Shown: positions 1 through 8,677 of the stretch, in pieces
How the letters are laid out: the number at the start of each line of letters is the position of its first letter
Position numbering within the stretch: the first letter of the stretch is position 1
Origin: GCA-002282575 sp964519885
GTDB taxonomy: Bacteria > Pseudomonadota > Gammaproteobacteria > Thiomicrospirales > Thiomicrospiraceae
Direction: 5' to 3'
DNA: 31,325 nucleotides
Assembly (NCBI GenBank): GCA_964519885.1
Contig: CAZFLX010000026.1
Location: 1-31,325 of the forward strand
Notes under the pieces: model-generated
What the model saw: the letters and a program-made list of their open reading frames with translations, nothing else
The model's database searches: none
Told to the model about the DNA's origin: nothing
Program-made: the position numbers and the translations under genes

Positions 1-9
1 CCGAATAGG

Positions 10-660
10 CTAATTGTAAGCTATGTTTCTCTCCGGGATTATTAGACCATTACAACCATTACAAGCCATTTCTGTCGACAAACCTAAATTTAAAAAAGCT
101 TGAAAGAAACGCTTACCAACAAGATACAACCATAACTGTATGCTATTTTGATCGTCCTGCCTTCCAACCACCTCTGGGTTATAGATGCCCGTTGCAAATT
201 GAACGATTTTTATGGCTAAAGTGGCTTTATCGTAACCCATCGCAACCGCAGGGTGAGGAAAAATAGATGCATGGTTAAAAAGGCGTTGCTTTATGTCGTG
301 GAGTGTATCAAGCACCTCATCTAAGTCTTCTTGTCCTACATTCACAATATTAGTTAACAATACGGCACCACCAAAAACTTCAGGCAAAAGATGATTATTG
401 AGTACTTTACTAGCTGCTTCTTTAACTGAATTGTATATAGAAAGCTTTTGTATGCTAATCATGGCATAACCATTAACTGATAAAGCATCATCAATAGTCA
501 CTCTATCAAATCCAAGAGCCACACGGTTAATTTGCCGAATATAGCAAATAAGATTATTGATTTCCAAAGGAGAAACTGCTGTCAGTGTTTCATCTGCTTT
601 GTAGCAAAAATTGGGCAGAACATAACCACTGCGGAGCTTAAAAAAATAGCTCGTCAGCAT
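10..660 (-). CDS. Stand-alone FtsZ C-terminal-domain-like protein, divergent, no GTPase half
   Basis: This is a 216-residue protein of unknown function. Seen: residues about 50-160 follow the order of motifs in the C-terminal half of FtsZ. There is a T7-loop-like segment (GFDRVTIDDAL, 50-60), GYAMI (64-68), EAASKVLNNHLLP (81-93) as in FtsZ EAAEMAISSPLLE, a strand LLTNIV (101-106), an acidic helix, and the strand end FATGI (155-159), identical to FtsZ ATGI. The first 50 residues fit the end of FtsZ helix H7. The GTP-binding half with GGGTGTG is absent, and a complete mazF lies just upstream, so nothing is hidden there. By motif alignment only one T7 aspartate (D52) remains; the positions of FtsZ N207 and D212 hold G and T. 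The last 55 residues, with CNGCNG, resemble nothing I know. It starts 9 nt after the mazF stop and is probably co-transcribed. It could be an FtsZ interactor or inhibitor, or a decayed ftsZ paralogue. The family call is pattern recognition, not a search. Confidence 0.6.
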   Translation of the reverse strand: MLTSYFFKLRSGYVLPNFCYKADETLTAVSPLEINNLICYIRQINRVALGFDRVTIDDALSVNGYAMISIQKLSIYNSVKEAASKVLNNHLLPEVFGGAVLLTNIVNVGQEDLDEVLDTLHDIKQRLFNHASIFPHPAVAMGYDKATLAIKIVQFATGIYNPEVVGRQDDQNSIQLWLYLVGKRFFQAFLNLGLSTEMACNGCNGLIIPERNIAYN

Positions 661-669
661 TCTACCAAC

Positions 670-1023
670 CTATGCCACACCCAAATGCTGACAAAGACGC
701 TCCTCAACTTGTTGCATTTCTGTATCAGTAAGTTGTGTTAGAAGGCTCGCTTGCTGAATTCGACTTAAATCTAAAGTGCAGAGTTCGTTAATGCAAATAT
801 CGCTGTCTTGCAATAATTTTTCTCGTGCTGTAATACGCACTCGCAATCGCGCTGTAGTCAACTGAGTGGTTAAAGGAATGACTGTTACACCCTTAAAATA
901 AACTTGATCTAACACCCGATTGGCAAGATTATTTTGAATGATGACTGCTGGGCGCACCTTGCCAAATTCACTGTTGTATTGCTTACCAAAATTAACCAAA
1001 TAAATATCTCCGCGACGAATCAT
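670..1023 (-). CDS. mazF: MazF/PemK-family endoribonuclease toxin
   Basis: A 117-residue toxin of a type II toxin-antitoxin module. Seen: the N-terminal RRGDIYLVNF strand, then GKVRPAVIIQNN and VTVIPLTTQL, which are the first three conserved blocks of the MazF/PemK/Kid fold; length is typical. Family members cleave mRNA, or sometimes tRNA or rRNA, at short sequence motifs and so halt growth; the target here cannot be predicted. The start codon overlaps the stop of the upstream antitoxin by 4 nt (ATGA), the usual coupling for such pairs. A third gene, FtsZ-like, follows after 9 nt. Nothing looks truncated or frameshifted, so the toxin is probably active. Confidence 0.88.
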   Translation of the reverse strand: MIRRGDIYLVNFGKQYNSEFGKVRPAVIIQNNLANRVLDQVYFKGVTVIPLTTQLTTARLRVRITAREKLLQDSDICINELCTLDLSRIQQASLLTQLTDTEMQQVEERLCQHLGVA

Positions 1024-1268
1024 CTGGCTAAGTCTTCGGCAACAGTTTCAATGGCTAAAAACTCGGCATAACTGTCTGCTCCTAATGCTTGAGCATTTTC
1101 ACGCAAATACAATTCAGCCTCAACTAATTCGCGAACACGTTGGTAAATATCTATCGGCAATAACACGCTTTTCAAAACGTGTTTACGACCATCTTCGATA
1201 AAGAGCACCTGATCGGAACTTAACAACGCGGGTTTGCGTAAAATATCGGAACTGGTAACAAGATTCAT
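1020..1268 (-). CDS. Antitoxin of the MazF-type module, possibly Phd/YefM-like
   Basis: An 82-residue acidic protein directly upstream of mazF, overlapping it by 4 nt. Seen: a short N-terminal part (TSSDILRKPALL), a central segment VLFIEDGRKHVLKSVLLP, and an acidic C-terminal helix region (RELVEAELYLRENAQAL and onward). It does not show the AbrB-like N-terminus of classical MazE. The pattern of a strand with I-E-D followed by a conserved P-x-x-x-Y recalls Phd/YefM-type antitoxins, but this is a weak resemblance. Role inferred from position and size: neutralises MazF and represses the operon. The region just upstream carries an ATCATGAT palindrome and an A+T-rich possible -10 element. Confidence 0.75.
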   Translation of the reverse strand: MNLVTSSDILRKPALLSSDQVLFIEDGRKHVLKSVLLPIDIYQRVRELVEAELYLRENAQALGADSYAEFLAIETVAEDLAR

Positions 1269-1289
1269 ATCTTACAGCCTTTAATCAAC

Positions 1290-1318
1290 ATATAATCATG
1301 ATGGTAAGACACATAGAA
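1290..1318 (-). promoter_or_regulatory. Candidate promoter/operator of the antitoxin-mazF operon
   Basis: On the minus strand a TTATAT hexamer (1290-1295) lies 17 nt from a poor -35 match TTCTAT (1313-1318). The 8-bp palindrome ATCATGAT (1295-1302) overlaps the -10 region. Autoregulated TA operons usually have an operator at this place. The hexamers are weak, so the assignment rests mainly on position. Confidence 0.3.
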
Positions 1319-1346
1319 AAAAAACACAAGCCAGACACACTAAACA

Positions 1347-1368
1347 CAAAAGCAGCCCGAAGGCTGCT
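1347..1368 (-). terminator. Probable terminator of the DUF502-aspS operon
   Basis: A 7-bp perfect stem AGCAGCC/GGCTGCT (1351-1357 with 1362-1368) closes on a 4-nt loop, CGAA on the plus strand and TTCG on the minus. On the minus strand the stem is followed by TTTTGTG, a short U tract. It lies 29 nt beyond the aspS stop. Confidence 0.7.
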
Positions 1369-1396
1369 CTTAAGTTATAACACTCGAAAAGCGCGA

Positions 1397-3181
<1,785 letters not shown>

Positions 3182-3184
3182 TGT

Positions 3185-3832
3185 TTAATTTTCCTTTACT
3201 AGCTGTGGTTGCTGACTATCTTGTCGAACAACCTGTTCTGTGGCGGTATCTGGCACGACAACGCCACCTGAAATGACCATTTTTAAAGCTTGCTCCACCG
3301 TCATCGACAGTGGCAATAAATCTTGACTGGGTATCATTAAGAAGAAACCCGAAGTCGGGTTAGGCGTCGTCGGTACGAACACATTCACCAAATTAACTTG
3401 TCCAGTAACCAAATGCGCTTCACTGTGCTTAGTACTGGTTTGAAAAGCAATCGTCCAAATACCTTTACGCGGGTATTCTATTAAAAAGGCTTTTTGAAAC
3501 GACTGCTCAGAGCCGACAAAGGCTTCCGTGACTTGTTTCACAGCAGAATAGATGGAACGAACCAGTGGAATTTTACTCAACACTTTTTCCCAAATATCCA
3601 CCAAGCGTTCGCCAAAATAGTTGGCGGCAATAATACCCGTCACCAAAATTACCAATAGCGTCATCAACAAACCAAATCCAGGAATGTGATACCCTAATAA
3701 GACGTCAGGACGATAACTGGGAGGCAGTAATAATAGCACTTGATCAAAAGTTTGGATCAAAAAATTAATGACCAGTACTGTCACCCCTAAAGGCAACCAG
3801 ACTAATAAGCCAGCCATTAAATATTTACGCAT
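3185..3832 (-). CDS. DUF502 family inner-membrane protein
   Basis: A 215-residue protein with two hydrophobic segments, about 4-27 (LMAGLLVWLPLGVTVLVINF) and about 50-70 (GFGLLMTLLVILVTGIIAANYF). Then come the DUF502 hallmarks: the KIPLVRSIYSAVKQVTEAF region (about 90-108), NVFVPTTPNPTSGFFLMIP (about 150-168) and a late VISGGVVVPD. The biochemical function of DUF502 is not established; similar genes commonly sit just before aspS in gammaproteobacteria, as here. It is the first gene of a two-gene operon with aspS. The C-terminal 20 residues are polar and variable. No signal peptide distinct from the first membrane segment is visible. Confidence 0.9.
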   Translation of the reverse strand: MRKYLMAGLLVWLPLGVTVLVINFLIQTFDQVLLLLPPSYRPDVLLGYHIPGFGLLMTLLVILVTGIIAANYFGERLVDIWEKVLSKIPLVRSIYSAVKQVTEAFVGSEQSFQKAFLIEYPRKGIWTIAFQTSTKHSEAHLVTGQVNLVNVFVPTTPNPTSGFFLMIPSQDLLPLSMTVEQALKMVISGGVVVPDTATEQVVRQDSQQPQLVKEN

Positions 3833-3925
3833 TTACTCTGCATCCTTTGTCGTTTGCTATCAGCAGTCGATAACATATAGAATTTGATATTATAACATGG
3901 TAGCCGGCATATTCAGCACAAGGTA

Positions 3926-5443
3926 ATGATGATGAACGACACAAAACCACCACATTGTTTGCAGTTAAAACGCATTGGTATTGATACACATCGTGAACTG
4001 GTTGCTTACTTACACAAAGACTGCCCGCTGTATCAAACAGAAGGTTTTAGGGCGCTTTCTAAACTTGAAATTAGCGCAGACAACAAAACTCTGCTAGCCA
4101 CACTCAATATTGTTGAAGATGAAAGCTTGCTCAGTCCTTTTGAATTGGGGCTGAGCATTACCGCTTTTAATGTAATGGCCTTGTCTGAAGGGACAGCAAT
4201 TAGCGTACGCCAAGCCCCCATTGCCCATTCAATGAAGTCGGTGCGTGCTAAAATCGCGGGTGAGAGACTATCACAAGCTGAATACAACGCCATTTGCCAA
4301 GACATTGTGGATCATCGCTATGCCAAGGAAGAGTTAGCCGCTTTTCTCGTTTCATCGGCTCAATCTGGTATGGATCGTGAAGAAATACTGTTTCTAACCA
4401 ACGCCATGACACAAACAGGTCAAAAAATTGATTGGGAAGAACCGATGGTGGTGGACAAACACTGTATTGGCGGTATTCCGGGGAATAGAACCACCATGAT
4501 TGTCACCCCGATTGTCGCTGCCTACGGTATGTTGATGCCCAAAACCTCTAGTCGCGCCATTACCTCTCCTGCCGGAACCGCCGACACCATGGAGGTGTTG
4601 GCACAAGTAGACCTAAACATGGAGCAATTACGCCAAATTGTTCACAAAGAACGTGCCTGTTTGGCATGGGGGGGAACAGCTAACCTAGCGCCTGTTGACG
4701 ATATCCTAATCTCGGTGGAACGCCCGTTAAACTTAGATTCACAGGGGCAAATGATTGCTTCAATTTTATCGAAAAAATTGGCTGCCGGCGCAACACACCT
4801 ACTGCTCGACATTCCCGTTGGACCTCATGCCAAGGTTTCCAACATGCGAGATGCCATACAACTCAAAAAACTGTTCGAATATGTGGCCTTGCACATAGGA
4901 TTGCACATTGAAATCATCATTACCGATGGCAATCAGCCGATTGGTAAAGGCATTGGCCCAATACTTGAAGCACGTGATGTAATGCAAGTACTTGAGAACA
5001 AACTCAAAGCCCCCAATGATCTAAGAGAAAAGTCCTTACAACTGGCGGGTAGAATTCTCGAGTTTCACCCCGATGTTCGTGGTGGTCATGGCTATCAACT
5101 GGCAAGAGATATTTTGGAATCAGGGCGTGCGCTGGAAAAAATGCAACGTATTATTGAGCGTCAAGGCAAACGCACTGTCGGCAAGCTGGGCAAGTTGATT
5201 GTCGATGTCAAATGCAAACATGGCGGCGTGATCAAATCGATTGACAACCTAGCGATCGCCCGCATTGCCCACATGGCAGGCGCTCCGCTGAATGCCGGCG
5301 CGGGAATCGATTTGCACTTCAAACTGGGACAAAAAGTTCACAAAGGCGATGTGCTGTATCAGGTTTATACCGAATTTCAAAGCAACTATGAATTTGTGCA
5401 ACAACTCATTCGTGAGCAAGGCAATGGCTACCTAGTAGATTAA
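3926..5443 (+). CDS. AMP/thymidine phosphorylase family protein (long, DeoA-related type)
   Basis: A 505-residue phosphorylase of the pyrimidine/AMP phosphorylase superfamily, which splits nucleoside(-monophosphate) with phosphate to base and ribose(-bisphosphate). Seen: an extra N-terminal domain of about 85 residues before the glycosyltransferase-3 helical domain (about 100-165), then the phosphate/sugar site VVDKHCIGGIPGNRTT (about 172-187) and SSRAITSPAGTADTMEVL (about 208-225). A C-terminal alpha/beta domain contains GGVIKSIDNLAIARIAHMAG. The GIPGNR motif and 500-residue length match the archaeal AMP phosphorylase-like group rather than the 440-residue classical DeoA (KHSTGGVGD). The substrate cannot be decided here. 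Of three tandem ATGs, the second or third is better spaced from AAGG at 3920-3923. It is divergent from DUF502-aspS and convergent with the barrel gene, so probably monocistronic. Confidence 0.88.
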   Translation: MMMNDTKPPHCLQLKRIGIDTHRELVAYLHKDCPLYQTEGFRALSKLEISADNKTLLATLNIVEDESLLSPFELGLSITAFNVMALSEGTAISVRQAPIAHSMKSVRAKIAGERLSQAEYNAICQDIVDHRYAKEELAAFLVSSAQSGMDREEILFLTNAMTQTGQKIDWEEPMVVDKHCIGGIPGNRTTMIVTPIVAAYGMLMPKTSSRAITSPAGTADTMEVLAQVDLNMEQLRQIVHKERACLAWGGTANLAPVDDILISVERPLNLDSQGQMIASILSKKLAAGATHLLLDIPVGPHAKVSNMRDAIQLKKLFEYVALHIGLHIEIIITDGNQPIGKGIGPILEARDVMQVLENKLKAPNDLREKSLQLAGRILEFHPDVRGGHGYQLARDILESGRALEKMQRIIERQGKRTVGKLGKLIVDVKCKHGGVIKSIDNLAIARIAHMAGAPLNAGAGIDLHFKLGQKVHKGDVLYQVYTEFQSNYEFVQQLIREQGNGYLVD

Positions 5444-5486
5444 TAGGTTAGCTAACTGGGCTTCATACCTAGCTTGCTATCGTAAA

Positions 5487-6620
5487 TTATTGCCAAGCAA
5501 AACTGGCTTGCCAACCTAGAAGAAAATAAAATCCGCTTAAACCATTCGATTGATTCACTTCGCCTATTTGCCATCGGGTTCTTAACCAGTCTGTCGCATC
5601 ATATTCAACTAACATACTCAACCTATGTTGGTCTGGCAAATGCTGTTGATCACTTACCCAAGATTTTTCATCTCTTAAACCAACACGCCACTGAGGATGC
5701 CATCGATACAGCAGCATGGTGTAATAACCCGACTGATTGGCAATATCAGTTAGGCGGCTATTGGCTTCACGAGATAGAAACTCTGACTGCCATAACCAAT
5801 AACGCCCATTGTGTGTATCATATTTTAAGGTTAAATCCATTACCGCCCACTGACTGGCATAATAACGCCCATCTGAAGCGCGCTGTTCGCCATTCACCAA
5901 ACTGGCACCCAACAAAGCCCGTGTGGCAGGCGACATTTGCAGTGCCCAACGTCCAAATAAGCTGGTGGTATTCAATTGCATGCGATCACTGGCAAACTGA
6001 TCTCGATTGGTTGCTGTCAGACCTTCGACACCCAACACCAATCCTTGAGACAGCAAATGATTAACTTGAAATCCTTTTTCTAGCATAGAGCTATCGCCAA
6101 ACAGGCGTTGATAAATCACAGGCGCATCAATAAAGTCCCGATCGTGCGGATGCTGACTATTCAATCGACCCACGGCTGAATAAAATTGACCTATCTTGAG
6201 TTGCGTTAAGGGCAATACCGCAAAATTCACGTAGGCTTCATCAACCGTCACTTGCTCTGCCGTGACATTAAGGTTGCCAAAATAACGCAGTTTTCCAGCG
6301 ACTCGACCTTCCAGCACAACATCTGTCCATTGGGCATCGGGGTGATTGTGCTGATCTTGCCAGGCTTCATCGACCTTATTAGCTCTGTCTACCCATAAAT
6401 GCGATCCTTGGGCAATCGCCATGAGTTTACTGTTTTTTAACGGCCAGTTTTTCCAAGTCTTATGAGGGGCTTCATCGTTTAACCATTCGTTCATCACCGC
6501 TTGACGATCTTCAATAGGCGTGGCTAATGCCTGCCAAATACTGGGCTTATCATCCGAAGCAACGACTTGATTAGCGATCAAAATTAGCCCTAAACCCCAT
6601 AAAATAGGCTTAATTTTCAT
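5487..6620 (-). CDS. Outer-membrane beta-barrel protein, candidate manganese porin
   Basis: A 377-residue exported protein. Seen: a Sec signal peptide (MKIKPILWGLGLILIANQVVA, cleavage near residue 21), a soluble stretch with His-rich DQHNHPDAQW (about 90-100), then many alternating amphipathic strands with aromatic girdles and a C-terminal aromatic end (SFAWQ), typical of a barrel. QHPHDRDFIDAP (about 154-165) is a further His/Asp-rich motif. I know this HPHDRDF-type barrel only as uncharacterised outer-membrane protein. Its start codon lies within the last codons of mntR (11-nt overlap, different frame), so the two are translationally coupled, and mntH is divergent. From that context I infer an outer-membrane entry route for Mn(II), analogous to rhizobial MnoP but not obviously homologous. 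It could also serve other divalent metals. Confidence 0.8.
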   Translation of the reverse strand: MKIKPILWGLGLILIANQVVASDDKPSIWQALATPIEDRQAVMNEWLNDEAPHKTWKNWPLKNSKLMAIAQGSHLWVDRANKVDEAWQDQHNHPDAQWTDVVLEGRVAGKLRYFGNLNVTAEQVTVDEAYVNFAVLPLTQLKIGQFYSAVGRLNSQHPHDRDFIDAPVIYQRLFGDSSMLEKGFQVNHLLSQGLVLGVEGLTATNRDQFASDRMQLNTTSLFGRWALQMSPATRALLGASLVNGEQRASDGRYYASQWAVMDLTLKYDTHNGRYWLWQSEFLSREANSRLTDIANQSGYYTMLLYRWHPQWRVGLRDEKSWVSDQQHLPDQHRLSMLVEYDATDWLRTRWQIGEVNQSNGLSGFYFLLGWQASFAWQ

Positions 6621-7059
6621 GTGTTAACTTACGTTGTAAAAAGTTTTCAAAGGCTTTTAATGTCACTTCACTGACATGATGCTCCATGCCTTCAGCATCT
6701 GCTTGCGCTGTTTCTTCATCCACGCCCAAAGCCATTAATAAATTGGCAACCACATGATGACGATGGCGTGATTCAGCTGCTAGATCTTCACCACTGGGTG
6801 TTAAAAAAATACCTCGGTAGGGCTTGGTATTGATGAGCCCTTCTTTTTGTAAGCGATTAATGGTTTTAACCACCGTGGCATGACTCACCCCCAAACGTTT
6901 GGCGACGTCGACCGACCTTGCTTCACCTTCGGTCGCAATTAAATCAGAGATCAGCTCGACATAATCTTGCGCTGTGGCCGCACTACGCGCATCACGGGCT
7001 TGTTGAAAGCGAGCCGCTTGCGCCTGCTCATTCGGTAAGGGTTCTTGTGGAATTTTCAT
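6610..7059 (-). CDS. mntR: MntR, DtxR-family manganese-responsive repressor
   Basis: A 149-residue regulator from the ATG at 7057-7059. Seen: a winged helix-turn-helix (about 20-85: DYVELISDLIATEGEARSVDVAKRLGVSHATVVKTINRLQKEG), then the dimerisation/metal domain with SRHRHHVVANLLMALGV (about 95-111) and EGMEHHVSEVTL (about 122-133). These histidines and glutamates match the metal ligands of MntR proteins. The open frame extends upstream to 7125, but those 22 extra codons run through the MntR-box-like palindrome, and relatives of E. coli type also have a short polar N-terminal extension ahead of the HTH. It represses Mn uptake when Mn is replete. It is co-transcribed with the barrel gene and divergent from mntH. 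Confidence 0.92.
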   Translation of the reverse strand: MKIPQEPLPNEQAQAARFQQARDARSAATAQDYVELISDLIATEGEARSVDVAKRLGVSHATVVKTINRLQKEGLINTKPYRGIFLTPSGEDLAAESRHRHHVVANLLMALGVDEETAQADAEGMEHHVSEVTLKAFENFLQRKLTHEN

Positions 7060-7096
7060 CTCAATCTTTACTGTAAAACTTAATAAGTGTTGTAAA

Positions 7097-7114
7097 TTGT
7101 AGCCAAGGCTGTAA
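7097..7114. promoter_or_regulatory. MntR-box-like operator in the mntR/mntH divergent region
   Basis: The sequence TTGTAGCCAAGGCTGTAA has a perfect inner dyad AGCC-AA-GGCT (7101-7110) and partly symmetric flanks. From memory it closely matches the E. coli MntR-box core TAGCAAAGGCTA. Its position between the two divergent starts would let one dimer site control both mntR-barrel and mntH. Confidence 0.72.
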
Positions 7115-7163
7115 AATAAAGCCATACATTATTTTTAATAAATTACTCTTGTGGGTTAAGCCT

Positions 7164-8474
7164 ATGCGATTATCTGAGCAGCAACTCAGCTTACCTGAAT
7201 CCCACCGTTCTGTAGCCATTCCCGAAGGATCGGCTAAACGTCGGTTGTTGGCATTTATGGGACCTGGTTTTTTAGTTGCCGTGGGCTACATGGATCCTGG
7301 TAACTGGGCAACAGGACTGGCAGCAGGTTCAGCCTATGGTTATGCGCTCTTGTCGGTGGTGTTGATTGCTAGCTTAATGGCGATGGTGCTTCAAGTACTC
7401 ACGGCACGTTTAGGCATAGCCACAGGGCAAGATTTGGCACAACTTTGTCGTCGTCGCTACAGCCCGCGCACCACTTGGGGATTATGGATTATGGCTGAAT
7501 TAGCGGTCATCGCTACCGATTTAGCGGAACTACTGGGTGTCGCCATCGCGCTGAATCTGTTATTCGACATCCCTATGGTCGCGGGTATTCTGATTACGGT
7601 GTTCGATGTCTTTTTACTGCTCATGCTTCAGCAAAAAGGGTTTCGCTTAATTGAAGCGGTGGTCATTACCCTCATGGCAACCATCAGCGTTTCTTTTGCA
7701 TTTGAATTATGGTGGTCTCAACCTAACTGGACTGATGCAGCGGCGGGACTGCTACCGACCACCGCCTTGTTTTCTAACAATGACATGCTGTATTTGGCAC
7801 TGGGTATTTTAGGCGCCACCATCATGCCGCACAATCTCTATTTACATTCGGCTTTGGTACATACGCGCGACTTTGCCAGTGACGATGGCGCGAAACGCGA
7901 AGCCATACGCTACGCAAGCATCGACACCATACTGGCACTCACGATTGCCTTTTTTATTAACGCCGCCATTGTGGTACTGGCCGCTTCGGTATTCTATGTT
8001 AATGGAAAAAATGAGGTTGCCGAAATTCAAGATGCCTACCAACTGTTAACTCCCATGCTCGGTTCAAGCCTAGCTTCTACCCTATTCGCTGTCGCCTTAT
8101 TGGCTTCGGGACAAAATGCCACACTAACGGCGACTATGGCGGGTCAAGTGGTGATGGAAGGATTTTTGAATATTCAATTACCTGCTTGGAAAAGACGCTT
8201 ACTGACGCGAGGCTTAGCCATTATCCCAGCCGTGCTGGTCGCTTGGTGGTATGGCGTCAGTGGCACAGCGCAATTATTGGTACTGAGCCAAGTCATTTTA
8301 AGCTTACAACTGCCTTTTGCGTTGGTGCCTTTGTGGATGATGACACGAGATAAAGGGTTAATGGGCGCTTTTGTTAATTCGCTTTGGCTGAGCATACTAG
8401 CAGGTATGATTACGCTCATCATCATTATTTTGAATCTAAAACTCATTGTCGATTTCTTCGCCGAAAGGTTTTAG
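7164..8474 (+). CDS. mntH: NRAMP-family Mn(II)/H+ symporter MntH
   Basis: A 436-residue inner-membrane transporter with about 11 hydrophobic segments. Seen: the TM1 metal motif MDPGNWATG (about 39-47) and the TM6 motif IMPHNLYLHSAL (about 220-231), which hold the Asp, Asn and Met of the NRAMP metal site. The open frame could begin at a TTG 15 nt upstream, but ATG at 7164 gives the usual short polar N-terminus (MRLSEQQLSLPESH) before GPGFLVAVGYMDPGNW. It imports Mn(II), and possibly Fe(II), driven by protons. It is divergent from mntR with the candidate box between. A hairpin at 8558-8612 may terminate it. Confidence 0.95.
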   Translation: MRLSEQQLSLPESHRSVAIPEGSAKRRLLAFMGPGFLVAVGYMDPGNWATGLAAGSAYGYALLSVVLIASLMAMVLQVLTARLGIATGQDLAQLCRRRYSPRTTWGLWIMAELAVIATDLAELLGVAIALNLLFDIPMVAGILITVFDVFLLLMLQQKGFRLIEAVVITLMATISVSFAFELWWSQPNWTDAAAGLLPTTALFSNNDMLYLALGILGATIMPHNLYLHSALVHTRDFASDDGAKREAIRYASIDTILALTIAFFINAAIVVLAASVFYVNGKNEVAEIQDAYQLLTPMLGSSLASTLFAVALLASGQNATLTATMAGQVVMEGFLNIQLPAWKRRLLTRGLAIIPAVLVAWWYGVSGTAQLLVLSQVILSLQLPFALVPLWMMTRDKGLMGAFVNSLWLSILAGMITLIIIILNLKLIVDFFAERF

Positions 8475-8557
8475 ACTCCACTCGGCGTAATTAATCATTA
8501 GAGCATCACCAATAACTCAATGGGTAGGAGGTTTCTGCTTACGCAGCACTAAAGTGT

Positions 8558-8612
8558 GAAGGAAGGGGTTGCTAAAAATAGCATGTAACACAGTGATAAA
8601 ACCCCTTCTTTC
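8558..8612 (+). terminator. Long hairpin after mntH, possible terminator
   Basis: GAAGGAAGGGGTT (8558-8570) pairs with AACCCCTTCTTTC (8600-8612) with one mismatch. The loop contains a small inner hairpin (GCTA...TAGC). It lies 83 nt beyond the mntH stop. There is no strong U tract afterwards, so the terminator call is tentative. The rest of 8475-8677 shows no gene. Confidence 0.45.
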
Positions 8613-8636
8613 AGCTAAAAAATAAAACAGGGAAGT

Positions 8637-8664
8637 CTAAAAACAAGCGAAGCTAGGTTTTTAG
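8637..8664 (-). terminator. Small hairpin after tas
   Basis: CTAAAAAC (8637-8644) pairs perfectly with GTTTTTAG (8657-8664) around a 12-nt loop, 13 nt beyond the tas stop on the minus strand. The stem is A+T-rich and no long U tract follows, so termination efficiency is doubtful. Confidence 0.35.
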
Positions 8665-8677
8665 AGGTTCGCATTAT

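Noticed and set aside
10..1268. Left-edge cluster as part of a prophage or integrative element
   Set aside because: No integrase, attachment repeats, phage genes or tRNA boundary are visible; only a TA pair and one small gene.
7060..7125. Longer MntR starting at 7125
   Set aside because: The extension covers the MntR-box-like palindrome and has no homology to MntR N-termini; ATG at 7059 fits better.
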